Assembly: GCA_018971625.1 (NCBI GenBank)
Contig: JAGXAJ010000001.1
Location: 62,001 to 126,000, forward strand
Length of the DNA: 64,000 nucleotides
Source of the DNA: Pseudomonadota bacterium
GTDB lineage: Bacteria; Pseudomonadota; Alphaproteobacteria; Rhizobiales; Xanthobacteraceae
Reading direction: 5' to 3'
Below, in pieces: positions 28,338-36,246 of this stretch. The first letter of the stretch is position 1. Each line of letters begins with the position of its first letter. The notes beneath the pieces are model-generated. The model saw only the letters and a list, made by a program, of their open reading frames with translations. It searched no databases and had not been told where the DNA came from. The position numbers and the translations under genes were made by a program.

Positions 28338-29672
28338 ATGAAAAGCCTGCAGATAGCCCTGCCGTTCTGGGTCCGCGCCATTCTGCTGATTGGCGTGGTT
28401 TGCATTCTCGCGGGTGCGGGATTGATCTCATATCGACTGTACATGCGGCCGCGGATGCTGACCATTGCCGTCGGCTCGCTGGACGGCGAGGCAAAACAAG
28501 TCGTTTCGCTCATCGCCAGCCGCCTCGCCACGACCGATGCACGGATCAGGCTCAAGGTCGAGAATGCCGGTAGTGTGCTCGATGCGGCGAAGGCATTCGA
28601 TGCGGGCAATGTCGACCTTGCCGTAGTGCGCGCCGATGTTGGCGATCTGCAGCAGGCGCGTACCGTCGCGCTGACCGCGCATGGCGTCGTGATGATCATT
28701 GCGCCGCCGGGATCGACGATCACCAGCATCGCCAAGTTGCGCGGTCACACGGTCGGCGTGGTAGGGGGCGAGATCAATCATCGCGTCGTCGAGGCATTGA
28801 AGAAGGAGTACGATCTCGGCCGCGCCAATGTCATGTTCAAGGATATCGCGCCGCTGGATACGCGCCGCGCGCTTCAGACCAAGGAAGTGAGCGCGCTGCT
28901 GCTGGTGCTGCCGTTGACCGAGCGATACCTGACCCTCGTAAAGAGCCTGTTTCGCGAGGGCCCGAATTCATCGCCGATCCTGATCCCGATCGATTCAGCC
29001 GGCGCGATCGCCGAAGTCAAGGGGCCCTACGAAAGCTTCGATATCCCCAAGGGCACATTGCGCGGAGCGCCGCCAGTTCCGGAGGACGACGTCACCACGC
29101 TAAGGGTGGGATTTTATCTCGTGGCCAACAAGCGCCTAAGCTCCAGTTTGGTTGCCGAACTCACGAAGAACCTGATGAGCGTGCGCCGTGACCTTCTCGG
29201 CGAGCAGCCGCTGCTGGCTGGAATCGCCGCGCCCGACACTGATCCCGATGCGTTCATCGCTGTGCATCCGGGCGCGGCTGCATTTTATAATGGGACCGAA
29301 GAAAGCTTTATGGATCGCTACGGAAACGCGATCTATCTGACGCCAATGGTACTCGGTGCAATGGCGTCGGTATTTGCCGCCGCATGGCGCTTTCTCGGCG
29401 TTCGACCCATCGACCCTGCGCAAGCGACACTGGATATGCTGTGCGGTTTGCCGGGCCGAATCCGAAAGACTGACAATGAGGCTGAACTCGCCTCGATCGA
29501 GGAGGAGGTCGATGCGATCCTCCACGCTCAATTGGCGAGAGCCACCGACCATGAGGAAAGCGCATCGGAAGCGCATGCCTTGATTGCAGCCGCACATCGG
29601 ATCGACAATTTGATTCATCACCGCCGAATGGTGCTGGCTGCGAGGATATCCCCGGCCGAAAAGCCCGGATAA
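28338..29672 (+). CDS. TAXI-family solute-binding protein with membrane anchors (copy 1)
   Basis: 444 residues. One N-terminal TM (VRAILLIGVVCILAGAGLISY), a periplasmic binding domain (LTIAVGSLDGEAKQVVSLIA ... VDLAVVRADVGD ... LRGHTVGVV), a second TM near 340 (LTPMVLGAMASVFAAAW) and a cytoplasmic helical tail. TAXI proteins are the binding subunits of TRAP transporters, but no fused DctQM permease gene is here. Membrane anchors at both ends and the long cytosolic tail suggest a sensory rather than transport role. A paralogue lies at 38.3-39.7 kb. Start ATG 28338 with GGAG upstream. Confidence 0.85.
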   Translation: MKSLQIALPFWVRAILLIGVVCILAGAGLISYRLYMRPRMLTIAVGSLDGEAKQVVSLIASRLATTDARIRLKVENAGSVLDAAKAFDAGNVDLAVVRADVGDLQQARTVALTAHGVVMIIAPPGSTITSIAKLRGHTVGVVGGEINHRVVEALKKEYDLGRANVMFKDIAPLDTRRALQTKEVSALLLVLPLTERYLTLVKSLFREGPNSSPILIPIDSAGAIAEVKGPYESFDIPKGTLRGAPPVPEDDVTTLRVGFYLVANKRLSSSLVAELTKNLMSVRRDLLGEQPLLAGIAAPDTDPDAFIAVHPGAAAFYNGTEESFMDRYGNAIYLTPMVLGAMASVFAAAWRFLGVRPIDPAQATLDMLCGLPGRIRKTDNEAELASIEEEVDAILHAQLARATDHEESASEAHALIAAAHRIDNLIHHRRMVLAARISPAEKPG

Positions 29673-29809
29673 TAAGTTCGGCTTGGGTGGCTGCCGAGTG
29701 CATTCAGAATGAGCCGGCTCTTGTGAAGCTTCGGCGATAGCCCGTAAAATTGGGTGGCGCAGGGTCAACCCATATCCCAAAAGACCCGCGTCAAGAGGAC
29801 GTGCTGATC

Positions 29810-30623
29810 ATGACCGCCAAGCCGCAATTGCTGGGGCGCACGCCGCGCGCGAAGGGCGAACCGACCGCGCTCGATGCCCTGCTGGTGGTCGATTTCACCC
29901 GCATCGTCGCGGGTCCTGCGTGCACCCAGACGCTGGCCGATTTCAGCGCCGAAGTGATCAAGATCGAAAATCCGGAAGGTGGCGATGACACCCGCCACTA
30001 TGAGCACGCGGAAATTGGTGGCGAGAGCGCTGCATTCCTGAGCCTCAACCGCAACAAGCGCGGCATCGCAATTGATTTTTCCAAGCCGGAAGGACGCGAG
30101 GTCGTGCGCGAGTTGATCGCGAAGGCGGATGTCGTGGTGGAGAATTTTCTCGCCGGCGCCCGGGGTTCGATCCGATCACGCAGACCGAGAGCGGCTTCAT
30201 GTCATTGAACGGCTTTCCGGACGGACCTCCAGTGCGCACTGGATTTCCCGTGATCGATATGGCTGCGAGAATGTCGGCTTGTAACTATTCTGCTGGCGCT
30301 GGTCGCCCGCGACAGGCTCGGCCGCGGTCAGCATGTCGAGGTCGCGCTGTTCGACATCGCAGTCGCGATGAGCGGTTTCTATGGAATGACTTATTCTCAT
30401 CACCGGCGTGAACCAGAGCAGGTTCGGCAACTCGCCGAACGGAATTTTCAAAGGCGACCGGCGCGAAAACTGGATAGTCAAGATGAAGAAGGTCAATGTG
30501 CCCGTGGGTTATTGCAACGCTGGCCAGGATGGGAGTTTTCGGCGCTTTGACCCGGTAGCTGACGTCGCTCGCGAATTTGATCGCTTGCCTGCCGCAGCTC
30601 GAGGTGGTGTTGTTGGATACTGA
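29810..30623 (+). pseudogene. CaiB/BaiF (family III) CoA-transferase, frameshifted and deleted
   Basis: The first 120 codons are clean: LLVVDFTRIVAGPACTQTLAD, EVIKIENPEGGDDTR, FLSLNRNKRGIAIDF. The frame then breaks near 30155. Later pieces in other frames still read FDPITQTESGFMSLNG, RTGFPVIDMA, then GQHVEVALFDIAVAMSGFYG, and a C-terminal KVNVPVGY. The catalytic Asp segment is lost, with several frameshifts and deletions. Family III enzymes move CoA between carboxylic acids. The downstream slipin gene is unrelated. Confidence 0.82.
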
Positions 30624-30700
30624 TGCGCCGTCTATGCGCTACATCACATTGTAGCGCGGCATTGATTTGCTAGCGTGACAAGACAACCCGTGAGGAAGCC

Positions 30701-31465
30701 ATGACATTTATCCCTTTTCTCGTCATTGCGGCTGCGATCTACCTGGTCATGTCGCTTCGCGTGCTCAAGCAATATGAGCGTGGTGTGGTATTTTTTCTCG
30801 GCAAGTTTGAAGCCGTGCGAGGACCGGGCCTGACGCCGATCTTCGTGCCGTTCCAGCAGATGACCCGGACATCGCTGCGTACGGTCACCATGCAGATTCC
30901 GTCGCAGAAGATCATTACCAAGGATAACGTCTCGATCGATATTGCGGCAGTGGCTTATTATCACATCACCAATCCGGAGAAAGCCGTGATTGCGATCGAG
31001 AACGTCTACAGCGCGATCAGCCAGATCAGCCAGACCACGGTGCGTAACGTGGTCGGGCGCTTCAGCCTCGACGAATTGCTGTCGAATACGGCGGGAATCA
31101 ACGAGCAGATCAAGAATGTCATTGATCTTCACACCGAGCCGTGGGGTACGCAGGTCACGGCGGTCGAGATCAAGGACATCGTGCTGCCCGACAACATGCA
31201 GCGCGCCATGGCGAGGGAAGCTGAGGCCGAGCGCGAACGCCGCGCCAAGATCGTTGCGGCGGAGGGCGAATATCAGGCGGCGGTAAAACTCGGAGAGGCC
31301 GCCGATATCATCACCCAGCACCCTGTCGCGCTTCAGCTCCGCACCTTGCAGACCATGGCCGAGATCTCGGTCGAGAAGAACTCCACCATCATCTTCCCCG
31401 CCCAGTTCGTATCGACCGTGCAGGAGGCGATGAGGTTGCTCAGCAAGAACTCGGCCTCGGAATAA
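30701..31465 (+). CDS. Slipin (stomatin-like SPFH/band 7 membrane protein)
   Basis: 254 residues. An N-terminal hydrophobic hairpin (PFLVIAAAIYLVMSL) is followed by the SPFH domain with QYERGVVFFLGKF, GPGLTPIFVPFQQM, DNVSIDIAAVAYYHI and TVRNVVGRFSLDELLS, then an Ala/Glu-rich coiled coil (REAEAERERRAKIVAAEGEYQ) that drives ring assembly. Slipins usually sit next to an NfeD membrane protein gene; none is here. Likely roles are membrane microdomain scaffolding or protease control. ATG 30701 has GAGGAAG upstream. Confidence 0.9.
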   Translation: MTFIPFLVIAAAIYLVMSLRVLKQYERGVVFFLGKFEAVRGPGLTPIFVPFQQMTRTSLRTVTMQIPSQKIITKDNVSIDIAAVAYYHITNPEKAVIAIENVYSAISQISQTTVRNVVGRFSLDELLSNTAGINEQIKNVIDLHTEPWGTQVTAVEIKDIVLPDNMQRAMAREAEAERERRAKIVAAEGEYQAAVKLGEAADIITQHPVALQLRTLQTMAEISVEKNSTIIFPAQFVSTVQEAMRLLSKNSASE

Positions 31466-31523
31466 TCCGCTCGCGGAAATCGATGCTGGTCAAGTCGGTC
31501 GCGTGATCGCGCAAATCGTCGTT

Positions 31524-33185
31524 TCAGACGCCGGACTTTGCCAGTCTTGCCAGCATCGAGGCGAAAGCCGCCTTGATACGGCGAACCGCCGGATCCTTGT
31601 AGGAGAATTCGGCGTTGTCGTCGTGTACCAGCATCGAGGCATTGACCTCAAACACCAGCAATTCGCCTTTGGTATCCACACTGCAGTCGATGCCGAAATA
31701 TTCCAGCCCGATGCGCTGTTGAATGGCAAGCAGCGCCTGGTAATGCCTTTCATTGAAGACCAGCGCTGGATCGTTCAGAAATGCGGCTTCCTCTTCTTGC
31801 ATCCATACCTGATTGGCCATGTCGGTGTTGACGTGGTGCACCTTCCAGCTATCGCAGATCGCCAGATGATAGGGCAGTATCTCGCCGTTGACGAATATGA
31901 AGCGATATTTCCGAAAGAAACCGTCGGCCGAGCGATAGTCGGCATATTCGATGAAATAGCGATCTGTCTCGGCGGGCTTCGCCAGATAGGCTGCGAGTTG
32001 TTCCGTCCCGTCGATCTTGTCGAAGTCATCCCCGCCATGGGTTCCAACCGGTCTGGCCAGAATGGATGTAGCTTGCGGCAGTGCCGCCCGCAGGCTTTCG
32101 ACCGAAAGCCCGGTGCCGGCTTGTTGGCGCCATATCTTTGGTATCCGACAGCCGTCTATCCCCGTCAGTAATTCCGCGACCATGTCGCGAGTGGTGCGCT
32201 CGATTTTGCGGGGATCGTTGACGGTCGGCTTGCCGAGACGCTCGACGAGATACGCAGCGAGCGGCAGCATGGCGCCGGCCTGATCCACATCCGAGATCAA
32301 GTTGACGACGACATCCACACCTTGCCTGAAGGCCTCGGGGTCGTAGGAATTGTTCTTGAAGATGGCAAGGGTATCGGTGTCATGATCGGCATCCTTGAAT
32401 AGATATTCGGTCGGGGTGTTGCCGCCGAATGGTGCGTAAAGTGCCAGCACGCGAAAATCCGGTGGTGACTTGATCGCCGGTCGCCGAATTAACGGTTGTA
32501 TCCGCGCAGCCTGGGCGTAGGCGGCCCGAGCGGCCGCATTGTCTCCGAAGCTCTGCTTGATGCCGCCGATCCAGTACAGGCTGTCCGCGTCGCGTGGATT
32601 GAGGGCGATCGCCTGTTCGAAACACGTGATGGCGTCTTGCACTTCCTCGAGCTCATAGTGAACCTTGCCGAGCTGGTGCAGCAGTGCGGCTTCCTGTGGC
32701 CGTTCGCCGAGCAGTTCGAGCAGCAATGCCTTGGCGATGATGTATTGTTTGGTCGCCGTCAGCGCCTGAACGAGGTTGGAGCGCGTCGCCCAATGGCGTG
32801 GATCGAGCTTCAGCGCCTCGAGGTAGTAGGCGATGGCATCACGTGGCTTTCCGGTCTGGACGTGAATGTTGCCGAGATTGCACCAGCACGCCGTCAGTCC
32901 TGGCATCAGCCGCAGCGCCGCTTTGTAATTGGCAGCGGCCGTTTCACGATCGCCCCGGACCATGCAGGCATTGCCGAGCTTGGAATGTAGTTCGGCGATA
33001 GTTTCGGCCGATGTGTTGTTCGCCGGCTGAGCCGCGACGGCGGCGAGACCGAGCTGGAACGCGGACAAAGCCTCGTCATTCCGGCCCGCGGCGTAATGTT
33101 CCTGGCCGATCCGCAACCAATGCTGGGCAGAGGAGCCTGCGGGTTCGGAGCCCGTGGAGGAGGCGGGCGTCGCAGTCGCGGTCAT
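31524..33185 (-). CDS. TPR-ATP-grasp fusion protein A
   Basis: 553 residues. The first half (about 20-235) holds five or six TPR units (ALSAFQLGLAAV, CWCNLGNIHVQTGKPRDAIAYY, ALLHQLGKVHYELEEVQDAI). The second half is an ATP-grasp-like fold: a front subdomain with YAPFGGNTPTEYL, a VNDPRKIERTTRD segment, an ATP-binding ILARPVGTHGGDDFDKI loop, and the metal-binding end GIDCSVDTKGELLVFEVNASM. ATP-grasp ligases join a carboxylate to an amine or thiol through an acyl-phosphate; the substrate here is unknown. It diverges from a paralogue at 33.2-35.0 kb with 45 bases between starts. No signal peptide is visible. Confidence 0.85.
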   Translation of the reverse strand: MTATATPASSTGSEPAGSSAQHWLRIGQEHYAAGRNDEALSAFQLGLAAVAAQPANNTSAETIAELHSKLGNACMVRGDRETAAANYKAALRLMPGLTACWCNLGNIHVQTGKPRDAIAYYLEALKLDPRHWATRSNLVQALTATKQYIIAKALLLELLGERPQEAALLHQLGKVHYELEEVQDAITCFEQAIALNPRDADSLYWIGGIKQSFGDNAAARAAYAQAARIQPLIRRPAIKSPPDFRVLALYAPFGGNTPTEYLFKDADHDTDTLAIFKNNSYDPEAFRQGVDVVVNLISDVDQAGAMLPLAAYLVERLGKPTVNDPRKIERTTRDMVAELLTGIDGCRIPKIWRQQAGTGLSVESLRAALPQATSILARPVGTHGGDDFDKIDGTEQLAAYLAKPAETDRYFIEYADYRSADGFFRKYRFIFVNGEILPYHLAICDSWKVHHVNTDMANQVWMQEEEAAFLNDPALVFNERHYQALLAIQQRIGLEYFGIDCSVDTKGELLVFEVNASMLVHDDNAEFSYKDPAVRRIKAAFASMLARLAKSGV

Positions 33186-33230
33186 GAAATTATGCCTGTG
33201 TTAGCGAAGGTGACCGAACCATGAAGATTT

Positions 33231-35012
33231 TTGGTAAACAAAGTGTTGCCGCCGCATTCGCCGGCCTTGCAGGTCGGAACATACGTGTCCGGCCATTTCC
33301 AAGGTGCAGGCCGAAACATCTCGCAATACCGGCAGGAAAACGTCGAAAATACTCGAAAATTGCCGATACGGACGGCTAGCGAATCAGCCGATAGTGAGAT
33401 CCTGAAAGCCCCACTTGAGCCAAGGCTTGGTCATCCGAATTCGGGCTCCGAACTTGCTGGGATTGTGACCCGACTGAAGCGCACCGCCGTTGTCTTGCCC
33501 GACGACTCCAAGCAGCAGGGCTGGGTGCCCCGGCTAGCGCAGGAGTTCCGGCTCCGTCAGCTCGACGATCTGCTGGCCCGTCAACCCGCCAGCGGAGACG
33601 CGATTGGGACCGAAATCGAGCGGGCCGTATTGCTGGGAGCGCTGGATCGTCGGGCGGAAGCGCAGCAAGTTTTCATCGATATCCTGCGGCGGGTCCCGGA
33701 AAATTTCAGTGCACTGAACGAGTTCGGGACGTTGCTGACCCAAATGGGCGCCTTCGATGCCGCCTGCCGGGTCTATGCCGAGGCGATCCTGCATCATCCC
33801 CAAAATCCGATGGCGCGGGTGAACCTCGCCAATCTTCTGTTGCGTGCCAATCGATACGCAGAAGCCCGCGACCATTATGAAGCGGTGCTGCGGACCGATC
33901 CGGATCACGCCGAAGCACACCAGGGACTGGGCGCGGTGTTGGCCGACATTGGCGACCGGGAGGGAGCCCGGCGGCATTTCGAGCAGGGTTTTCGGGGCCA
34001 CGCGGTCTCGACTTTGCCCTATCGCGGCACCAGGCCGCCGATAACGCTGCTGCAACTGATGTCGTCGGGCGGGGGTAACATCCCGACATCGGCCCTGCTG
34101 AATGATTGCACGTTTCTGACGACGGTGATCGTCACCGATTATCTCGACCCTCAGATGGCCCTGCCGCCGCATCAATTGATCTTCAACGCCATCGGCGATG
34201 CCGATCTTTGCAAGCCCGCTCTCGAAGCAGCCGTTCGCCTGATCGACCGGACGACGGCGCCCGTAATCAACGATCCCCGGCTGGTGATGAAGACCGGCCG
34301 GACCGACAATGCCGTTCGGCTCGGTCTCTTGCCCGGCGTGGTAACCCCGAAGACGATCCCGATCGAGCGCGATCTGCTCGCCGGCCCAAGAGGTGCCATC
34401 GCGGTAGCAGATCTCGGGTTTTCATTTCCGCTGCTGCTGCGCTCGCCTGGCTATCACACCGGTCGAAATTTTATCTTTGTCGAGAAGGCGTCGGAATTAG
34501 CTGCGGCGGCAGGCGGCCTTCCCGGAGACGAACTGCTGGTCATCGAATATCTCGAAGCCTGCGGCCGCGACGGCAACGCGCGGAAATACCGGGTGATGAT
34601 GATCGGCGGCCGCATCTATCCGCTACATCTGGCGATATCGCGAAATTGGAAGGTGCATTATTTCACCTCCGATATGGCGGATAAGCCGGATCATCGGGCA
34701 GAGGAGGCGCTTTTTCTCGGCGACATGCGGGTAGCGCTTGGCGATACGGCGATGACGGCGCTGGAACAGATCCGTGACCAACTCGGCCTTGATTATGCCG
34801 GTGTAGATTTCGGGCTGGCGTCAAACGGCGATCTGCTGCTGTTCGAGGCCAACGCCACCATGGTAATCGCCGTGCCGGATGCGGACGAGCGCTGGGCCTA
34901 TCGGCGAACCGCGATCAGCAGCATCATTGACGCGGTGATCGCGATGATCATGCAAAAATCCACCGCGGCGCAACGAAGTCTACACTGCACCGCACAGTCA
35001 CTGACCGGCTGA
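33231..35012 (+). CDS. TPR-ATP-grasp fusion protein B (start uncertain)
   Basis: Up to 593 residues. The first 75 codons from TTG 33231 look non-coding and have no ribosome site; GTG 33465 (VTRLKRTAVVLPD) is a plausible real start. Then TPR units (FSALNEFGTLLTQMGAFDAA, ARVNLANLLLRANRYAEARD, AHQGLGAVLADIGDREGAR) and the ATP-grasp-like half: SSGGGNIPTSALL, PVINDPRLV, RKYRVMMIGGRIYPLHLAIS, and GVDFGLASNGDLLLFEANAT. The whole second half aligns with protein A (for example WKVHYFTSDMA against WKVHHVNTDMA). The two probably act together or on related substrates. Confidence 0.82.
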   Translation: MVNKVLPPHSPALQVGTYVSGHFQGAGRNISQYRQENVENTRKLPIRTASESADSEILKAPLEPRLGHPNSGSELAGIVTRLKRTAVVLPDDSKQQGWVPRLAQEFRLRQLDDLLARQPASGDAIGTEIERAVLLGALDRRAEAQQVFIDILRRVPENFSALNEFGTLLTQMGAFDAACRVYAEAILHHPQNPMARVNLANLLLRANRYAEARDHYEAVLRTDPDHAEAHQGLGAVLADIGDREGARRHFEQGFRGHAVSTLPYRGTRPPITLLQLMSSGGGNIPTSALLNDCTFLTTVIVTDYLDPQMALPPHQLIFNAIGDADLCKPALEAAVRLIDRTTAPVINDPRLVMKTGRTDNAVRLGLLPGVVTPKTIPIERDLLAGPRGAIAVADLGFSFPLLLRSPGYHTGRNFIFVEKASELAAAAGGLPGDELLVIEYLEACGRDGNARKYRVMMIGGRIYPLHLAISRNWKVHYFTSDMADKPDHRAEEALFLGDMRVALGDTAMTALEQIRDQLGLDYAGVDFGLASNGDLLLFEANATMVIAVPDADERWAYRRTAISSIIDAVIAMIMQKSTAAQRSLHCTAQSLTG

Positions 35013-35108
35013 TAGGGAGCTAAGCCACGGGCAGGGACGTTGCAGATAGATCGTTCGCATTGGGAGGTAGTGGTTTTGGTTACTTGGTGCCTCCCGCGAC
35101 GGCGGACG

Positions 35109-35792
35109 TCACCGATCGAACACGTTGAAACGAGGCGTCTCGGGGGTCACGGTTTCCGGTTCATCGTTCTGGACGACGACATCCCGCGCGTCCCGGTCTC
35201 GAATAACGACTTCAGGCCCATTCCGATCGTGGATTAAGCGTCTGACCGCGAAGGTGGCGACTTCCAGTTCCCTTTGTTTTCGCTGTTGCCTGGCAACCTT
35301 CCTTGCTTCGCTCCGCTTCCTTCTTCCCGCCGGCTTTGCATCGGCAGCGTGGGCTTTGTTGGCGCTCATCTTCGCATCGAACCTGTCTGAATTCGCCCGT
35401 TCAACGGAAGCGTTCTTTTCCTCTGCGGAGGCGTTCTCGGGAGCCTTCTCGGAAACCTTGGCCTCGACGGCCGGGACAGCAGATTGCGCCACCGCCGTTG
35501 TGGTCGGGGCGACCGTAACGGCTGGTACGTCGGGAGTCGTTGCGGCGACCGCTTGAGGCTGCCCCGCAGGTGTTGCCGCGGCAACTTCAGGCTTCGCCAC
35601 GACCGTTGACGATGCAAGTTTTTTCATCGCCGAGCCCTTCGCGTCGTGATCTTCGGACGCCAGACGCTGCAATCGGTTTGGAGGATCGATACGGGTCGGA
35701 TTCGCCAGGAAGTAGCCACCGGCAAATCCCGTTGATAAAATAACCACCACGGTGCCGACACCCGCCAGGTAAGAAGTTGTGTTGAACGTCAT
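35109..35792 (-). CDS. Hypothetical single-pass membrane protein with Ala/Pro/Val-rich stalk
   Basis: 227 residues from ATG 35792, preceded by AGGAAAGG. One TM (SYLAGVGTVVVILSTGFAGGYF), then a long low-complexity periplasmic stalk rich in Ala, Val, Thr and Pro, a very basic patch (AGRRKRSEARKVARQQRKQR), and a conserved-looking end (FAVRRLIHDRNGPEVVIRD). No enzyme motif. It converges on the TPR-ATP-grasp B gene, with about 95 bases between the stops. Low-complexity stalk proteins of this kind often span the periplasm. Confidence 0.72.
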   Translation of the reverse strand: MTFNTTSYLAGVGTVVVILSTGFAGGYFLANPTRIDPPNRLQRLASEDHDAKGSAMKKLASSTVVAKPEVAAATPAGQPQAVAATTPDVPAVTVAPTTTAVAQSAVPAVEAKVSEKAPENASAEEKNASVERANSDRFDAKMSANKAHAADAKPAGRRKRSEARKVARQQRKQRELEVATFAVRRLIHDRNGPEVVIRDRDARDVVVQNDEPETVTPETPRFNVFDR

Positions 35793-35986
35793 CGGACCTT
35801 TCCTCCGCAAAACCGCCAACAGGAAACATCGAGAAATAGGAACCGTTCCGGCATGTTGCTGAATTCTTGCCGATGTCAGTTCCGTCTGGACCTTTCCCGC
35901 GGATTGAAAATCCTCGTGTTCAGGGAACCTGCCGCAACGTGCTTACTTGGTCCGCAGGCGCACTTCCAACCGGGAACCGGGACTTG

Positions 35987-36022
35987 CAAATGAAGGATTT
36001 TTCAAATGAAGGATTTTTCAAA
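35987..36022. repeat. 16-bp tandem duplication at a start codon
   Basis: CAAATGAAGGATTTTT occurs twice in direct tandem (35987-36002 and 36003-36018), followed by CAAA. The second copy carries the start codon of the next gene; the AAGGA of the first copy lies eight bases before it and serves as its ribosome site. Because 16 is not a multiple of 3, the ATG of the first copy opens a different short frame. Confidence 0.85.
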
Positions 36023-36230
36023 CGCCGCATTTTCACCCGATCAGATTGAGGCAATGCACCAGGCATTCGAGCGCGCGGTGGCCACCTTGCCGGATCCGGT
36101 AAGTGCCATGCGCGTGCAGACTATCGCCGAAAGCATTCTGCGGAATGCAAATCAGGGGGAGCGCGACATCAGAACCTTGCAAACGATGGCTCTGCTCGAA
36201 ATGCAACTGCGGTGCGGTGAGGATGTTTGA
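36006..36230 (+). CDS. Small conserved-type hypothetical protein
   Basis: 74 residues (MKDFSNAAFSPDQIEAMHQA, ERAVATLPDPVSAMRVQTIA). Soluble, helical, acidic; no known domain. It is preceded by the 16-bp duplication that supplies its ribosome site, and it converges on the SulP transporter gene. I recall similar small proteins in Bradyrhizobium but no function. Confidence 0.65.
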   Translation: MKDFSNAAFSPDQIEAMHQAFERAVATLPDPVSAMRVQTIAESILRNANQGERDIRTLQTMALLEMQLRCGEDV

Positions 36231-36246
36231 GATGAGTCCTTCGCGC

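Noticed and set aside
30155..30185. GGGTTCGATCCGA, resembling a tRNA T-arm
   Set aside because: No acceptor or anticodon arms can be drawn around it and it lies inside the CoA-transferase pseudogene.
35867..36049. 60-codon ORF ending at the duplicated ATG
   Set aside because: It is a frame created by the 16-bp duplication and overlaps the better-supported 36006 gene.
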